Notes: a model not told the origin generated them from the sequence alone. Shown: positions 1 through 11,002, numbered from the stretch's first letter. The stretch: DNA of 64,000 bases from Ceraceosorus guamensis (GCF_003144195.1 NW_020289996.1:1419-65418), one strand, 5' to 3'. Translations and numbers: made by a program.

Positions 1-471
1 ATGCCTATAACACAAACTCCAAAAACCCTATTGGGGACCCCCTTGTAACCCTAACCCAGCCCTCAAAACTCTCTCATATACTGACTTTTTAACTCGTCTG
101 TGCCTGTCTCAAACTCTTTCATTGACTGTCACTAACTGTCCTGCAGACACCTTGCTGCCACCAAGAGCTTAGGGTGGCACTAAATGTTAGGGTCGCCATG
201 AAAGCCCACCCTGACCAAGAGACTTCGTCGCGCGGAAGCCTCATTCTAACGGAGGAATTTGGCCATCGGTGAATTTCGGAGTGTAGTCTTGTGAGGGTCC
301 GCTCATGCGCCGAGGGCCCACGACGCGTGGTCCGTTTGTCACGTGTACGCCTCCTTGTAGACGCGCGTCAACATGCATGTGTACACTACATCGGAGTCCA
401 AACCCTCTTACATCAATACATCGATCTCTCCGCGCCTGATACCGTTGCAACCAGTATGCGAACGAGCGGAC
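1..471. other. left-edge non-coding stretch, upstream of the ligase gene
   Basis: No gene was recognised here. The stretch holds a few isolated telomere-like hexamers: CCCTAACCC near 49-57 and TTAGGG at 169 and 187. They do not form a tandem array. From 373 the frame of the downstream ligase is already open from an ATG, giving a 33-residue leader before the ATG at 472. The rest is taken as promoter and 5' leader. Confidence 0.5.
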
Positions 472-1563
472 ATGAGCCAAAAGCCACGACGCATCCTGGT
501 CCTTGCGGGCGGTCAGTCCGAAGAACACGAAGTGAGCCTGATGTCGGCACGCGCCGTCACGCGCGAAGCCGAAGCGGCAGGATTTGAATGTACCGTGCAA
601 GTGGTCACACGCGAGGGCGGCATTTTGGGGCCAGCACAAAGTCGAGTTGCCCTCGCTGAGGGAAATGCCTCGAAAGGCGGAACCCATTGGGGAGCGCTGG
701 CAACAGCGGCTCAAGCATGTGATGTCGTCTTTCCTCTGATCCATGGAACATTGGGAGAAGATGGAACGCTTCAAGGCTTTTTAACGCTGCTGGGACGTCC
801 CTTTATCGGCTCTCAAACCCTTGCCAGCGCGGTCTGCATGGATAAATCGATGGCCAAAGAAGTGCTCAAAGCGCACAGTATTCCGCAGACTGACTATCTG
901 ACTATCACGTCGGAGCAATGGCAGACGACTTCCGATACGATGGCTACTCGTATCACCCAAAACCTGGCCAAACCCTGGTTTATCAAGCCAGCGAACTCGG
1001 GGTCAAGCGTTGGCATCAGCCGCGCAAGCGACTCAAAGCGCCTGGCTCAAGGGATTGAAGAAGCATTCACGTACGACCGACGTATTGTGGTCGAAGCAGG
1101 TGTGGAAAAAGCCCGAGAAATCGAAGTTGGGATTCTAGGCAACGGGCGGCCAGAAGCAAGCGAGGTCGGGGAGATCACCTACCAAGCCGAATTCTACGAC
1201 TATCACGCCAAATACCACGACAATCGCTCCAAGATCCATATTCCAGCAGACGTGCCGACATCGATTGCTGAGCGTGTCAAAGAGATGGCCGTGCAAGCTT
1301 ACGTACTTCTCGACTGTGCAGGATTTGCTCGGATTGATTTCTTCTACCAGCCCGAGCACCAAAACGTTCTGCTCAACGAAATCAATACGCTACCCGGATT
1401 CACACCTGTTTCCATGTTTCCGAGCCTTTGGCAGGCAAAAGGTGTCAGCTACAGCGCGCTTATTCAAAAGTTGGTTGATTTAGCGTTGGAGCGACACCGC
1501 GAACTTCGCCACGCCCGCGCTCGAGGACCGGCGTTGTTGCGAGTGTCGGGCGCCTACTGTTAG
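472..1563 (+). CDS. ddl: D-alanine--D-alanine ligase, bacterial type, intronless
   Basis: This encodes an ATP-grasp ligase that in bacteria joins two D-alanines for peptidoglycan. All family blocks are visible: the N-terminal GGQSEEHEVSL loop, HGTLGEDGTLQG, the SAVCMDKSMAK block, KPANSGSSVGISR for ATP binding, EKAREIEVGILGN, a GEI...FYDYHAKY substrate loop, ARIDFFY, and the metal-binding LNEINTLPGFT. The length of about 363 residues is normal and the frame is intact. I chose ATG 472 because family homology starts there. An in-frame ATG at 373 would add 33 residues. There is no intron, while nearly every neighbour has several. Fungi have no peptidoglycan, so horizontal transfer from a bacterium is inferred. 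The 3' neighbour is the convergent fungal ARP6, 306 bp away, which argues against bacterial contamination. The role in a fungus is unknown. Confidence 0.93.
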   Translation: MSQKPRRILVLAGGQSEEHEVSLMSARAVTREAEAAGFECTVQVVTREGGILGPAQSRVALAEGNASKGGTHWGALATAAQACDVVFPLIHGTLGEDGTLQGFLTLLGRPFIGSQTLASAVCMDKSMAKEVLKAHSIPQTDYLTITSEQWQTTSDTMATRITQNLAKPWFIKPANSGSSVGISRASDSKRLAQGIEEAFTYDRRIVVEAGVEKAREIEVGILGNGRPEASEVGEITYQAEFYDYHAKYHDNRSKIHIPADVPTSIAERVKEMAVQAYVLLDCAGFARIDFFYQPEHQNVLLNEINTLPGFTPVSMFPSLWQAKGVSYSALIQKLVDLALERHRELRHARARGPALLRVSGAYC

Positions 1564-1869
1564 CACGAGATGATCGATGCGAGAGAGTTGTGGATAGGTG
1601 TCTACATATGTGTATGTATGCCTGGTCGACAGTCTTGACACATTGCGCATGCATCACCGCCATCGCTTTTGTGCGCGCCTGCTACCAAATATACTCGGGC
1701 GCGCGCTGCGCGGGCCTAACCCTAGGCAAAGCCGCACGCTGCTACGCCCGCACGCTGCTACGCCCTCGCACGAGCCCAGATTCAACATGCACTTCGGAGA
1801 ACATGTCGAGCGACGCATAAATACATGGATGATCAAGTGGCGGGCACACGTCCTGACGATTCAGTGTTC
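1564..1869. other. convergent 3' regions of the ligase and ARP6
   Basis: About 306 bp between the stop codons of two convergent genes. It holds no recognisable gene. It presumably contains both 3' UTRs and polyadenylation signals. There is a short near-repeat of CTACGCCCGCACGCTG around 1740-1765. Confidence 0.6.
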
Positions 1870-4215
1870 TCACGAGGCATTCCAGTCGTGCCAACGATTC
1901 GCACAGAGCTGAGCAGAGCCCCCTGTAGACGCCGACGCTGGCGCTCGATTCGACTTTGCTGCTTCGTACTCGCCGCGGTGGACCAAGCGGCTCTTCATGA
2001 GGCTCCGAAGCTCCTTGCCGTGATGGCTGCTGGTCCCCCATTCATTTGCAATGACTGCACCGCCCCGAACGGCAGAGCATCTGAGAGGGGAAGCGCACGG
2101 CATCGCATCGCATCTCAGCCGGTACGACATCGATCGCTGAGATTATTGCAAACTCACGAGTCGCCTGCGCTCACTTGCAGAGGCACGTGATGTGGTGCCA
2201 ATGCACGCAGTTCGTGCTCCCTGACAATTGTGCGAGTGAGAAAGCCATTGATATACATTAGTAGTCAGCTTCCCTTTATTACGGTAGCTGACCAACTTTC
2301 CCAACTCACAGTCTTCTTTGCATCCCGGTGATGTGCGCGCCGCCGCCAATGATGCAAACATTTGACCAAAGCATCGCCTGCATGTCCGCCGGGCACGCCT
2401 CGATCGTCAGCTGGATCAACTCGGGCAAGGGTGATTGATTGAGGCCTGTGGAGAGCAGGCGGTGAGCGTGCGCTGCGAGCGAGTGATGGGCACAAAGACG
2501 CACCAATCAAGCTAGGGTTGAAAATCAGCTCGGGAATTTGGAAACGCTCGCTGGAGAGCGTGAGCACTTGTTCTTCGTCGTCGCCGTCGCTGATACGCAA
2601 AGGCTGGGATATCTTGGCGCGCTTGCGTTCCGAGTCGCGAGGCGGCGCTATTCCGTCCGGATCAAAGTCAGTGTCCCCGTCTTCGTCCTCTTCCTCGCCG
2701 TCCTGATCGCCGCTATTGCATCCTGTGACTACGCTCTCGCGCGTAAAATCGGCAATGAGGCCGTCGTCGTCGCCGTCGTCGTCGTCGCCATTGTCGTGAG
2801 CGTCCAGCGCCCCTGCACATTCCACTCGTCGCCTTTTTGGGGGTCTCCGTGCGCGACCCGGCCCACTCCTGATGTGGCCAATCGAATCGTCGGAGCCATC
2901 GGGAAGTACGTACTCCTGAGCGAGCGGATTTGCACCCGGCTTGGCCGACCTGCAAGGCACATAAATGAGGCTAGCGCGTGGCTATTAACCCATTGCTCTT
3001 CGAACACTCACCTGCAAAGCTCCGTGCAAAAAGCAAAGCTCCACAGCGACGGAGGCAGGATGAGCCCAGGAGCGACGCGATGATCAGCACGTCCCACGCT
3101 GCTGGCGACAAAGGAGCACATCTCCTTGACTTTTTCGACGATGAGCGTTTCGTCCATGAGATCGTATTGCCGAAAGGATAGCGTCTCTTTGAGCAGATTC
3201 GTCAGCAGCCGGCCGCTCACATCGAGTCTGCAAGGCGAGGTGTCAGATCAGTCGTAGACGCGATGCGATGCGATGATCACCTGCTCCTGCTCACCTCTTG
3301 ACAGCATGCCACGCTATATCCTCGCCAATCACGGGTACCACGTTGCAGCCAGAGTGTCCAATGTCCACGATGAGGACAGCTTCTGGTCGTGGTCGCGCAT
3401 GCCTCGCACTCTCTGCGCGTCTTGCCTCGCTGCCCGTCGTGCGCGCATCGTGCGATGCCAGCAAGGCGGCTGCAGGGTGCATGCCCACAAGACCGAGTCA
3501 GCCCGAAAGCGAGTCAGAGATGGCGCGAAAGCCAGTCAGAAGCGAATGGCGCGCGCTCACCGGTAGTGATCCACAAGGAAGAGGCGCCATAGGCATCAAA
3601 CAAGAGCGCCGTCAGCCCCTGCTGCTCTTCCGGGAAGCCAAAGTAGGGTTGGACGAGAATGACGCTGCGACCTTGAAGTGGCAAATCTCTTCCGCTGCCG
3701 CCGTCATCTGTAGCCTGACTGATGCGCGCTTTGGGCGAGGATGCGGATACTGAGCGGGCGGGTGCGTTGGGAGGGGTCATGACCGGCCCGCTGCTACCTG
3801 CACCCTTGCCTTCGGAAGAGATCCTACGGGCGCCCTTGTCCCTCCCACTGCCCTTGCCCTCGTCCCTCCCACTGCCCTTGCCCTCGTCCCTCCCACTCCC
3901 CTTGCCTACCGTCTCCTCCTTTGCTAGCGCTTCGCCCAGAGCCTGATCGAGCAGCACCTTGCAGGCTGCCCAGTCTGTAATGTGACCCCTGTACATGGGC
4001 GTGCGGATAGTGTCCATACCGGACAGATCGCCAGCTCGATCGATGGCGCTGCCCACGAGCGTCGACTTGCCCTTGCCACGCGCAATGCGATTTGGGCTCT
4101 GCGTCAGAGTACCGCCGAGATGGATGCGAATGGCAGAGGAGCCCAAGTCGATGACTACTGGGCTCCGCGTGGAAGCGGAAGTGCTCGCGCTGTGTGTGGA
4201 CGTGTGTGCTGGCAT
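1870..4215 (-). CDS. ARP6: actin-related protein 6 (SWR1 complex subunit)
   Basis: Nuclear actin-fold protein of the SWR1 remodeller, which deposits H2A.Z. Proposed exons (coding order): 4215-3561, 3469-3295, 3227-3012, 2949-2504, 2445-2310, 2220-2158, 2080-1870, about 633 residues, all frames consistent. Visible signatures are VVIDLGSSAIRIHLGG, a GKSTLVGSAIDR block, LIVDIGHSGCNVVPV, DVSGRLLTNLLKETLSFR, MDETLIVEKVKE, EYVLPD, IPELIFNPSLIGLNQS, IIGGGAHITGMQRRLEHELRALAP, and the C-terminal AVRGGAVIANEW. Compared with usual Arp6 it carries two low-complexity insertions. One is a GSGRDEGK-type repeat in exon 1; the other is a long acidic stretch in exon 4 after YVLPD. The gene is divergent from XPO4, with about 330 bp between start codons. 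The start at 4215 follows the conserved N-terminus; upstream in-frame ATGs were judged to be leader. Confidence 0.88.
3825..3910. repeat. coding minisatellite in ARP6 exon 1
   Basis: About three copies of a 24-bp unit encode a GSGRDEGK-like repeat (with one GSGRDKG variant) on the minus strand. The unit stays in frame, so copy-number change would alter only the length of this hydrophilic insertion. Confidence 0.75.
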
Positions 4216-4543
4216 CTTGAGCGCTGCGGTGGTGCGCGCGCACGTGTTTGATGAGCAGCAAGAAGCGTCAGGACGGAGAATGTGATGGTTGAATGCGGGG
4301 TGCGTGGAGGTCAGGATGGTGGATGGTGGATGTGTGAGCGGGGGATAGCTTGCACACATGCTGCATGCACGCATGGGGCGACGCTAGAAGTAACGGTCGC
4401 GCGAGTACTCGTGACTTCACGGCGGCGTTGTACGCACGCGCACGCACGCTCACGCTCACGCTCGCAGCCGCACCTTCCTCAATCGGCCCCTCTTGCCACG
4501 CAACCACGACGTTGCGCTGAGCAAGAGCAGGGAAATGCGCGCC
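4216..4543. promoter_or_regulatory. divergent ARP6/XPO4 promoter region
   Basis: This 328-bp region separates two start codons on opposite strands. It contains a GGTGCGC run followed by the E-box CACGTG at 4241-4246, and a block rich in CACG/CACGCT near 4435-4465. No TATA box is obvious. Bidirectional use is inferred from gene orientation. Confidence 0.5.
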
Positions 4544-7500
4544 ATGTCCAGCAGCAACGACGACGGCGACGACGACAACGCATCACTGCGAGCCGCGCTG
4601 GCTTCCATCCAGCACGCATCCCAGCAACTCTCCTCCTCCGATGCCCAGCTCCGCCACGCCGGTGAGCAGGCACTCCTCGCCTTGAGGGACGCCGCTGCGA
4701 ATGAGCACGAGCACGAGCACGAGCACGAGCACACACTGCGGTTGGCCTGCTACGCTCTGCAGCATCATCCCCTCGATGGCGACCCGTACGTGCTGTTCGA
4801 ATGCCTCAACCTCATTCTCCTCGCCCTTCCCAGTCTGCACATTGGCGTCGACGTCGACGTCGACGTCGACGATGAGCGCACAGCAAACGGTCTCGATCGC
4901 ACACTCGACTTGCTACTCCGCTCTGCCCTCCATCGATCCGAGACGGCGGCCACAGCATCGCCCTCCTCACCGCTTGCCACCTCGGCATGGCCAGCATACG
5001 TGCGGGGTAGGTGTTACCAGAGCATTGCTGCTGTCCTCAAGAAGAGCCTGGCGCTGCACATCAACGCTGCCTTGCGAGCAGCTCCGGGAGATGCGTCTCG
5101 TGCCCATCGGAGCGCTGCTCATGTCCTATCAGGTCCAAGCAATGCCCTCTACGCCTTGCTCGCCGCGCAGCCCACCGACGCGCAAGAGGCCGTTGCCATC
5201 AAGGCGCGATCGGCCACCGCGCTAGGCATCGCTGCAGCGCTGGTGGACGAGCTGGGTCTGACAGCGCGACTTGAAGCGGCAGAGGCTTCGAGACGCACCG
5301 CAGTGTCCGCTGCACCCTCTCGACGAGGTAGGCGAAGCAAGAAGCGCTCAGAGGATGATGCTAGTAAGCACTCGGCGGCGGAAGCGGGAACTGCGCTGGG
5401 TCTGACGGCAGAGCAGCACCTGTGGTGCAAGAGCGCTTTCCAGGTGCGTCACCCTCAGCCGGGCATCGACAATCGCGTGAATCTTTTTGCGGCTCAACAC
5501 TTCACCTCACGCTATCCCTCTCCCACGGGCAGATGCACGTCCTGCCCCAGCTCGCAAACCTTGCTCTGCAATCATTGTACGCGACGCTGCCTTCTCAGCC
5601 GCTGCATTCTAGCACATTAGGGGACCCTGCTGCAACCCTCGTCGCCCGAATCGTGGAATGGAGATTCTTGCTGCGGGATACCATAAGCGAGTCGGTCTCG
5701 AGAGGCAGCCTGGCCGATGATGCAGCGCACGAAGACGGCGCATTCGAAGAAGAAAGTGCGACTCGAGCAGTACCTGCCTCCTTTCACCACATCCTCTTGA
5801 CACCGGACATCGTGCACCTTCTAGCAGCAGCGTATCGTCAGGCTCTGGCCAAGCAAGACTCTAGCGAGCAGTCCATTCACCGTCTACGCTGTTGCATCAT
5901 CGATGCGATCAGTCTTGCGCCCGTCGAAAGCGCAGATCAAGACGAGACTCGCGTCGCGCGGCACGTGGCGCTGCTGACGAATTTGCAGGCTCTAGCTCGC
6001 GAAGAATGCTCCTCGAACGCAGCGAGGAGCACCGCCAGCAGAGCAACTGCGACGCTCTTCATGACAACCGCTTTCGAGTCCCTTTTTGCGACATTGTCCG
6101 TCCAGTCGCTCGGCGAGGCTTGTGGAATCACCTCGGCAGACGCAGGGAGCTTGCCTGCGCTATTGGACACCCTCGCCACGCTCACGTCGACGGTCCTCCA
6201 CCGCGCTTTCAGCGAACTCGTCGATGAGGATGAAGAGATCGTGTACGACCAGGCGATCGATGCTCTGCTACGAATGTGGAACACATCCGTCTCACTGAGC
6301 GCAGACGCAAATCATACCCTGCGCACCGCGTTTCGCGGCATCATCATCCAAAACGTCGTGCCCGCATATATTGACGGGCGGATGCACTCGGCTCGCGCTG
6401 CAATCCTGAGCCAGCGCGAGGACGAGCCGTCGGAACACGGTGAAGAGCGCGCATCTGACGCAGAGATGTACGAAGCGCAACTTATGAGCCTTGCTGCACT
6501 CGCTCGGCTCGACGTTGGGAGAGCGTGCCAACAACTGCTCCAGCACGCTCAGCCTGTTTGTCAACAGCTCGGCGGGATAGCGTCTGGCGAATTCGAGCCA
6601 ACAGACGCAGCGAGCTGGGCCCAGATGGAGGCTGCGTGGGAAGCTTGCCACTGGCTCGCCTTGATCGCTGGCCACGTTCTGGCGGACGATCATCAAGGCG
6701 AGACGGCGAGCCTGCCCGAGGCCATTTCTGAAACCGAACTCGGGGTGAGTCGCGTAATCCCGATGCTTGCAAATGACGCGCACTCACCATTTCGGCTTCA
6801 ACCCTAGAATGAGGATCTCTTCACTCTTCTCGTACAATTGGGAGTCAGCTTACCACATGATCTACTATCAGCAGCGCCCGAACGCCAATGCTCGGCGCAG
6901 CTAATCCAGACGTTATTGTGGTTCAATGCTCGCTGGACGAGCGCATACTTGCTCACCGAGCCACCTGGGATCCTACATCATTTCAGCGGCCAGCACGGCG
7001 CTTCCACCCTCGCCATCATGCTGCGCGACATGACAAAGGCCTTGGATCGCTTCCGCTCCGATGCAAGCGTCGTTTTGCAAGTGGCGAGCTTTCTGGCGGC
7101 CCTTGCCCGATCAGAAAGACTTGGCAAGGCTGCTTTGCAGACCACAGAACTCGATGAGCTTATTCTCGGCGTGCCCAGTCTCTTGCACAGCCTCCCTGAA
7201 GACACACAAGGCGAGCTGGTCCACGGCATTACGACTTGCATATTTGCGGCTGCTAGGTCCAACCCAACGAAAGCGGAAGAGCTCTTTGAACGTTTCACAT
7301 TTGCTGTGAATTCGCGCTTTCAATCGACCCTGACGAGCAGCACTTTCGCATCGACGGCGCAGCGAGCCGACATCATCATCACCGTGCAGACACTGCTGGA
7401 CGTGCTCACAGGCTTTAGCTCCAGCATCACGCCGACAAGCTCCACTCCGATCTTCAACTATGTTGCGCCTTACTTTGAACCTCTTGTGGGCCTCGTTGAA

Positions 7501-8669
7501 ATTTACAAGGATCGACCAGAGGTTTGCACTGCCGTCATTGCCTTCTTTGCCACGCTCGCTGATCTCATCGACTTTGATCCGGTCTTTGGCGATCCCCAAG
7601 TATCGTCGACCTTGACCAACATCATCTTCACCTTGGTGCAGGCGATTTCGACTTTTCCGCGTGCTGTGCTTCCCAGCCTCGTGCATGGCGAAGATGACGC
7701 GTTAGAGGGCTTGGCTTTAGCGCTGGAAATGCTGACTTGTCTGGTCGAAAATGGCGAGGGGAACTCGCAACTCGCCTCGCATCTCGACCCCGCTTCTCCC
7801 ATCGATGTTGCCCTTTTCGGTTTTGGGACGCTTGCTCATGCCGTCTTGTCTCATGCCAGCGCCCTCGAGATGCCGACTATCCGGCATCGCCTGCTCGACC
7901 TGTCGAATTCGCTTCTCCAACGAGCCAGCGGGCGAATAGCCAGCCTGACCATGCTCGCTTCGCACGTCGACACTGCAAGTGTCAGCAACACCGCATCTTT
8001 TGCAGCTCGACTTGCTGCGTGCGTAGGCAAGACGATTGAGCTTGCTGTCGTGGATGACGACGCAGACGTTGCGCTGTCCACCCTTGAGGGGGCTTCCATC
8101 CTTGCGCGCGCCACCGTCGACGTGTCTGCGCCGGCTCGAGGTGCGTGTAATGTGACGGAGCTGCTAAACAAACCCACTGCTAACGCTTGCCGCACTCGTG
8201 ACCTACAGACGCGAGCCAACTGCAGCTACTGGTAGAGCTTCTCGCGCACCTCCTCCAAATGCTTTCCACCTCGCTCCTCATCGAGAGCATGGATCGTGCC
8301 ACCTTTGACGCGAATTTGCTGGCTTTCCAAAGTGTTGTCCGAGCTTGTGCCAATGAGCGTCTTGGAGGGCAAAATACGCTAGTTGCGTGCGTGCTACGGG
8401 TCCAACACCAAGCCCCTTTGTACTCCCGACGAAACACCGCCCGGCATGTGGATGAGCATGCGCGTCGCACAACGTTCTCAGACGCCATCGCCAAGCTCGT
8501 GCAGCTGTCCCTCACAAGCACGCCGGCGCCGACAGTCAGCCAGCCACCACTCTCTGCGTTCCAAGCCAGAGCAGCCTTGGCGAAACAGGCAAAAGCGAGA
8601 GATGCAGCCTTTGTGAAAGCGGCGAGGGGTGCAGCCACACGAGCTCGCGCAGCACTGGCAATTCGATAG
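4544..8669 (+). CDS. XPO4: exportin-4-like nuclear transport receptor
   Basis: Karyopherin-beta of the exportin-4 type, a RanGTP-dependent HEAT-repeat export receptor (eIF5A and Smad3 are animal cargoes). Proposed exons: 4544-5443, 5533-6744, 6808-8140, 8209-8669, about 1,301 residues with consistent phases. The call rests on overall helical-repeat character plus family-like segments: the N-terminal PYVLFECLNLIL, VEWRFL, an EMYEAQLMSLAALARLDVG segment resembling the conserved exportin-4 EDQLASVAALGRIA region, and LLWFNARWTSAYLLTEP. Acidic simple repeats (EHEH..., VDVDVD...) sit in the first exon and an RRGRRSKKR basic stretch lies near 5320. An alternative ATG lies 9 bp upstream at 4535. The gene is convergent with the IVY1-like gene, only 74 bp between stops. 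Another importin-beta family member is possible but less likely. Confidence 0.78.
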
Positions 8670-8743
8670 ACCTTTACACGTGTAGATTAGCAAATCATGC
8701 GTCATTAACTCGTCTACGTCACATTCGTCGATTTCGTAGAGGG

Positions 8744-10294
8744 TCACTTTTGAAAGCTGTTGTCAGCCGTGGCAGCGCTGTTGTCATCCGACTCGCTCTG
8801 TTTGGTACCTTCGCCTCCAGCTTCGGACCCTACTGGCGTCGCTCCTTTTGGACCACCGGCAGAAGTCTCCTCGATGATGCTGAGAGAGTGCTTGAGGCGC
8901 GTGGCGATGCTGGTAGAGTGCGCGTGTTGCGCTTGAGCATAAGCGCGGGGAGACACGGCTCCACCGAAAATGTCGACGTCTGCATTGTCGTCCAGTTCCG
9001 TCTCGTCCTTGTCAAAGAGGTCGCCATCTTCGGCATCCGCAACCTGCGGGCCAGTAGCGCCGCCCCTGTTTGCCAGCTGATCGGCCACAAGACCGAGCCC
9101 GACTGGCTGTGCTATACCCGCGCTCACGCCTTCTGGACTGGCAGAGGACGTCTCCTCCTTCTTGGACCTGGCTGCGCTGATTCCCCTGGGCAAGCCTTTA
9201 GCTGGGGTGCTGGGGCTCAACAGGTTCGGCGACCTGAGACCGGCAGCAAGTGCTGCCCCGACCTCATTCTCGCTCTCGCTCTCTGTGCCCTGCACCATGC
9301 CTAGACTGCCTGGTGCCAAGACGCTGAAAATCTGATCCTCCGTCTTGGCTGGCCCATAGGCTGAAAAGGGATCCGGAACCGTGGAGAGCATATTCTCGAG
9401 TACAGGGTCAGACAGGCCTTTGGAAGAGATGCGCTCGTGGATCTCCAATTGCGATCTCAGCAAGTGTGCGATCTGACAATCAGATGGAACGCCAGTATTA
9501 GCCACGTGACACTTGGGCGATGCACCTCGCGGCACCCGCGGCACCCGCCGCACCCTCCTCCTCCGCACTTTGCCGCTCACCTTCTGGTGGATGAAGCCCC
9601 AAACCTCTTCTTCGCCTTCGAGGACTTCGTGGTAGTAGCTGCTCTTTACCTCGTCCAGCGCATCCACTTGCGATTGCAACTCTGCCAACGCCCTCCTGAA
9701 GCTGTTCAGGTCGCGCTCCTTGCGCCTTCCCGTGCGCATATTTCTAGCTTCCGTTTCGCCCAAAATCTTGCTCTTTGCGCGAATCTCTGCCTCGTGCGCC
9801 ACTTGCCTGTCCGCAGTGCCAGCGCGATAGGCATCGTAGTGCTCCAGCAGTGGGATGCTGAAATCTCTCCACAGCACATCTGCCAGCAAGCTCTGAGAGT
9901 TGGCCAGCAAGTGGTGCAGACCCGCAGCTGCTTGCAAGCCGCTGCCCGCCTCGTGAGCTCCCTTTACGCGGCTGCACGTCTCCATGGCAGCTGCCATGCC
10001 AGCCGATGCGTGGCTCATGGCCAGCATGGCCGAAGTGTACGCTTTGCTGGCTTGAAGCAGCTCGTCGTAGGCCGACAAGGATGCCCTCATATCCGCGCGC
10101 GTCACCACTAAGCGAGGTCGCAGAGAAGAGTCTTGCCCAGCAAAGGCGGTGGATGCGTGCGTGGTGGCGGACAAGGTGGGCGAAGGCGGTCCTCCGGGCG
10201 CTGCTGCAATCCCAGGCATGAAGGCGCGCCTTCGCAGATCCGAAGGGCCAGCCATTTGGGATGAGGGTGTAGCAATTCCTGATCTGTGAGCCAT
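8744..10294 (-). CDS. IVY1: IVY1-like I-BAR/IMD-domain phospholipid-binding protein
   Basis: Predicted membrane-binding BAR-superfamily protein. In yeast, Ivy1 binds Ypt7 and phospholipids at the vacuole and endosome. Exons are 10294-9581 and 9472-8744, about 480 residues. Residues 60-290 are strongly helical and coiled-coil-like. They include the TRADMRASLSAYDELLQASKAY start, LLADVLWRDFSIPLLEHYD, and a long charged helix through LNSFRRALAELQSQVDAL and EEEVWGFIHQK. The C-terminal 200 residues are low-complexity and rich in S, P and acidic residues, with a final acidic EEETSAGG-like tail. The single intron (108 bp, 9473-9580) has a multiple-of-three length and no stop, so an intron-retained product would add 36 residues. 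The gene is divergent from RNase H1. The family call comes from memory of fold and layout, so the precise orthology is less certain than the I-BAR call. Confidence 0.7.
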   Translation of the reverse strand: MAHRSGIATPSSQMAGPSDLRRRAFMPGIAAAPGGPPSPTLSATTHASTAFAGQDSSLRPRLVVTRADMRASLSAYDELLQASKAYTSAMLAMSHASAGMAAAMETCSRVKGAHEAGSGLQAAAGLHHLLANSQSLLADVLWRDFSIPLLEHYDAYRAGTADRQVAHEAEIRAKSKILGETEARNMRTGRRKERDLNSFRRALAELQSQVDALDEVKSSYYHEVLEGEEEVWGFIHQKVSGKVRRRRVRRVPRVPRGASPKCHVANTGVPSDCQIAHLLRSQLEIHERISSKGLSDPVLENMLSTVPDPFSAYGPAKTEDQIFSVLAPGSLGMVQGTESESENEVGAALAAGLRSPNLLSPSTPAKGLPRGISAARSKKEETSSASPEGVSAGIAQPVGLGLVADQLANRGGATGPQVADAEDGDLFDKDETELDDNADVDIFGGAVSPRAYAQAQHAHSTSIATRLKHSLSIIEETSAGGPKGATPVGSEAGGEGTKQSESDDNSAATADNSFQK

Positions 10295-10756
10295 CGCGTG
10301 CGTGTATGCGTGCGTGTATGCGTTCGAGTCGTCGTAATGGATGGGGGAACAGTGCCAAGGAGTGCTCGAGCTGGACGAGCAAGCGGGCGACCGTTGCGCG
10401 CCAATGAAGGATTCACCAAGCTTGCGCGCGACGGGGCGGGGCGCGCGTCTCGCCTGCGTCGTCCAAGGCGTCGGTCAACACATGCATGCGCGCGCGCGGT
10501 GTGCTTTCAGGGGCGGCGCGCACCTTCAGGGCTCGGTCACGTGCACGCGCGCGTGCGCGAGTGCATTCACGTCGGCCGCCAGACCCCAGCTGTTTTAAAC
10601 TCCACACGAGCGGTAATTGGTACACCTCGTGCTCAACGGGTCCCTCACCTCGATCCTCTCGCCCGTCATCCGGATATGAATGTTAGGCAAGCCTAGTAGG
10701 AAGTAGTCTGACACGAATGAATCAAGGCTTCAACGTGACGCTGGGAGCGAGACTCG
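10295..10756. promoter_or_regulatory. divergent promoter region between IVY1-like and RNase H1 genes
   Basis: This stretch separates two divergent genes (to 11002 if the downstream RNase H1 start is used). It holds CACGTG at 10538-10543, embedded in CGCGCG-rich sequence and short CGTGTATG repeats near 10296-10321. No gene was recognised. Confidence 0.5.
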
Positions 10757-11002
10757 ATGGAATTGGTAGCGAGGAGAGCGATCATTCGTTGCACCTCAAA
10801 CCCACTACTGCCCTACTTGTGCGCTACCTCGGCTTCAAAGGCGGCGGCGGTGGTGGTGGTACACTGCGCGCTCACGACGGGGCACAATCGCGCAGATCAC
10901 AGCCAGTTCGACGGAATCCAAAGCACAGCCATTGCGTTTCGGGGGCTGTGCACGAGCGCGGTGCGTCTTGAAGGCGATACTGAACCTTCGCAGGATCCCA
11001 AC

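Noticed and set aside
472-1563. The ligase as bacterial contamination at a contig end
   Set aside because: The gene is followed within 306 bp by a well-supported multi-intron fungal gene with no visible break. Only read data can exclude misassembly fully.
2538-3083. Plus-strand open frame opposite ARP6
   Set aside because: It mirrors the acidic GAC/GTC-rich codons of ARP6 exon 4. The ARP6 reading gives conserved family text across all splices.
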